Position numbers and translations under genes: made by a program. 21,439 bases of DNA from Clostridia bacterium. GTDB taxonomy: Bacteria; Bacillota; Clostridia; Christensenellales; Aristaeellaceae. The notes below the pieces were generated by a model. That model saw only the letters and a program-made list of their open reading frames with translations. It did not search any database and was not told the DNA's origin. The stretch spans positions 1-21,439 of the forward strand of contig JAFPYA010000031.1 in the NCBI GenBank assembly GCA_017412445.1. The letters run 5' to 3'. Positions within the stretch are counted from its first letter, which is position 1; the number at the start of each line of letters is the position of its first letter. Below, piece after piece: positions 20,928 through 21,439 of the stretch.

Positions 20928-21439
20928 ATGAACGATTTCTGGTCGGTAATGGTGGACAATTTCGGAGAATTGTTCGTAAAGGGGCTCGTAATCACGCTGC
21001 CGCTTACGGTGATCTCCTTTTCGCTGGGTCTGGTAATAGCCGTTTTGACCGCCATGGTGCAGTTTGCAAACGTGGGCGGCTTAAAGCAGCTGGCGCGCTT
21101 TTACATATGGATAATCCGCGGCACGCCGCTGCTTGTACAATTGTACGTGCTGTTTTACTTTTTGCCCAACATCGGCATATACATAGACCCCCTGCCCACC
21201 GCAATAATCGCCCTGGCGCTCAACGAGGGCGCATACTGCGCCGAGACCATACGCGCCTCCCTCGAGGCGGTGCCCACCGGCCAGATTGAGGCGGGCTACT
21301 GCGTGGGCATGAGCTATACCCAGATAATGTCGCGCGTGGTGGTGCCTCAGGCGCTCAGAACCGCCTTCCCGCCCCTCAGCAACTCCCTCATAAGCATGCT
21401 CAAGGACACGTCGCTGGTAGCAAACATCACCGTTATGGA
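20928..21439 (+). CDS. Polar amino-acid ABC transporter permease (HisM/GlnP type), 5' part
   Basis: Reading from ATG 20928 gives 170 open codons to the window end, with no stop. The product is a His/Glu/Gln-type ABC permease. It opens MNDFWSVMVDNFGELFVKG and then LVITLPLTVISFSLGLVIAV as the first membrane segment. The family signature IRGTPLLVQLYVLFYFLP follows, then ALALNEGAYCAETIRASLEA. The cytoplasmic EAA loop reads EAGYCVGMSYTQIMSRVVVP, which docks on the ATPase. It lies behind a good promoter, with GAAAGG as a modest ribosome site nine nt before the start. The substrate-binding protein is not upstream; the ATPase or binding protein may follow outside the window. The family is secure; the amino acid transported is not determinable. 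Confidence 0.9.
   Translation, partial: MNDFWSVMVDNFGELFVKGLVITLPLTVISFSLGLVIAVLTAMVQFANVGGLKQLARFYIWIIRGTPLLVQLYVLFYFLPNIGIYIDPLPTAIIALALNEGAYCAETIRASLEAVPTGQIEAGYCVGMSYTQIMSRVVVPQALRTAFPPLSNSLISMLKDTSLVANITVM

Noticed and set aside
20906..21289. 127-codon plus-strand frame at the window end
   Set aside because: It is out of frame with the ABC permease that starts at 20928, which has clear permease motifs but no stop before the window end.
1..21439. tRNA or rRNA genes and CRISPR arrays
   Set aside because: No cloverleaf with a TTCGAATC-type arm, no rRNA-like conserved stretch and no regularly spaced identical 24-40 bp repeats were seen. The phased TTGCG motifs are far too short for a CRISPR array.

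Overview
This window looks like a chromosomal stretch from a GC-rich, low-G+C-phylum-type anaerobe, most likely a gut or rumen member of the Bacillota (Clostridia). The reasons are strong GGAGG Shine-Dalgarno sites, sigma-A promoters with 17-bp spacers and often a TGG upstream of the -10 box, rho-independent terminators, an AddB-type recombination nuclease instead of RecBCD, and secreted SH3b and DUF11-like proteins. Arg AGG and Ile ATA codons are used freely although most genes are clearly GC-rich. The exact genus cannot be read from the sequence.

Layout. 1-296: the AT-rich 3' end of a class I SAM-dependent DNA methyltransferase (MmeI/type IIG-like), cut by the window edge. It is followed by a repeat- and hairpin-rich spacer that probably marks the edge of an acquired island. 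506-1573 (minus): murG. 1807-2217: a small membrane protein of unknown function. 2298-8435: a five-gene operon with a near-consensus promoter and a strong terminator. It encodes a GH29 alpha-L-fucosidase, an aldo/keto reductase, a zinc alcohol dehydrogenase, a UxaE-like ketose/ketouronate epimerase and an M20 amidohydrolase. 8613-12896 (minus): a 1427-residue secreted protein with Cys-rich N-terminal repeats, eight tandem beta-sandwich repeats and a helical C-terminus. 13255-14265: two tandem secreted SH3b-like paralogues. 14465-16274: an XRE regulator overlapping an ImmA/IrrE metallopeptidase that is fused to several zinc ribbons, preceded by an array of TTGCG motifs spaced 20-22 bp apart. 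16275-16643: a gene-free, hairpin-rich leader. 16644-20057: addB. 20221-20769 (minus): a small secreted protein. 20928-end: the start of an amino-acid ABC transporter permease.

How the genes work together. The carbohydrate operon plausibly takes fucosylated oligosaccharides imported into the cytoplasm, releases L-fucose (or a related sugar), and remodels it by a reduction, oxidation and epimerisation route rather than the usual isomerase/kinase route. This is inference. The XRE/ImmA pair resembles protease-relieved repressor circuits (ImmR/ImmA, DdrO/IrrE), with a zinc-ribbon extension that could sense zinc or redox state or bind nucleic acid. The two points most worth following up are the unusual sugar operon and the XRE/ImmA-zinc-ribbon switch with its phased operator-like array. 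No tRNA, rRNA, CRISPR array or intact transposase was seen.
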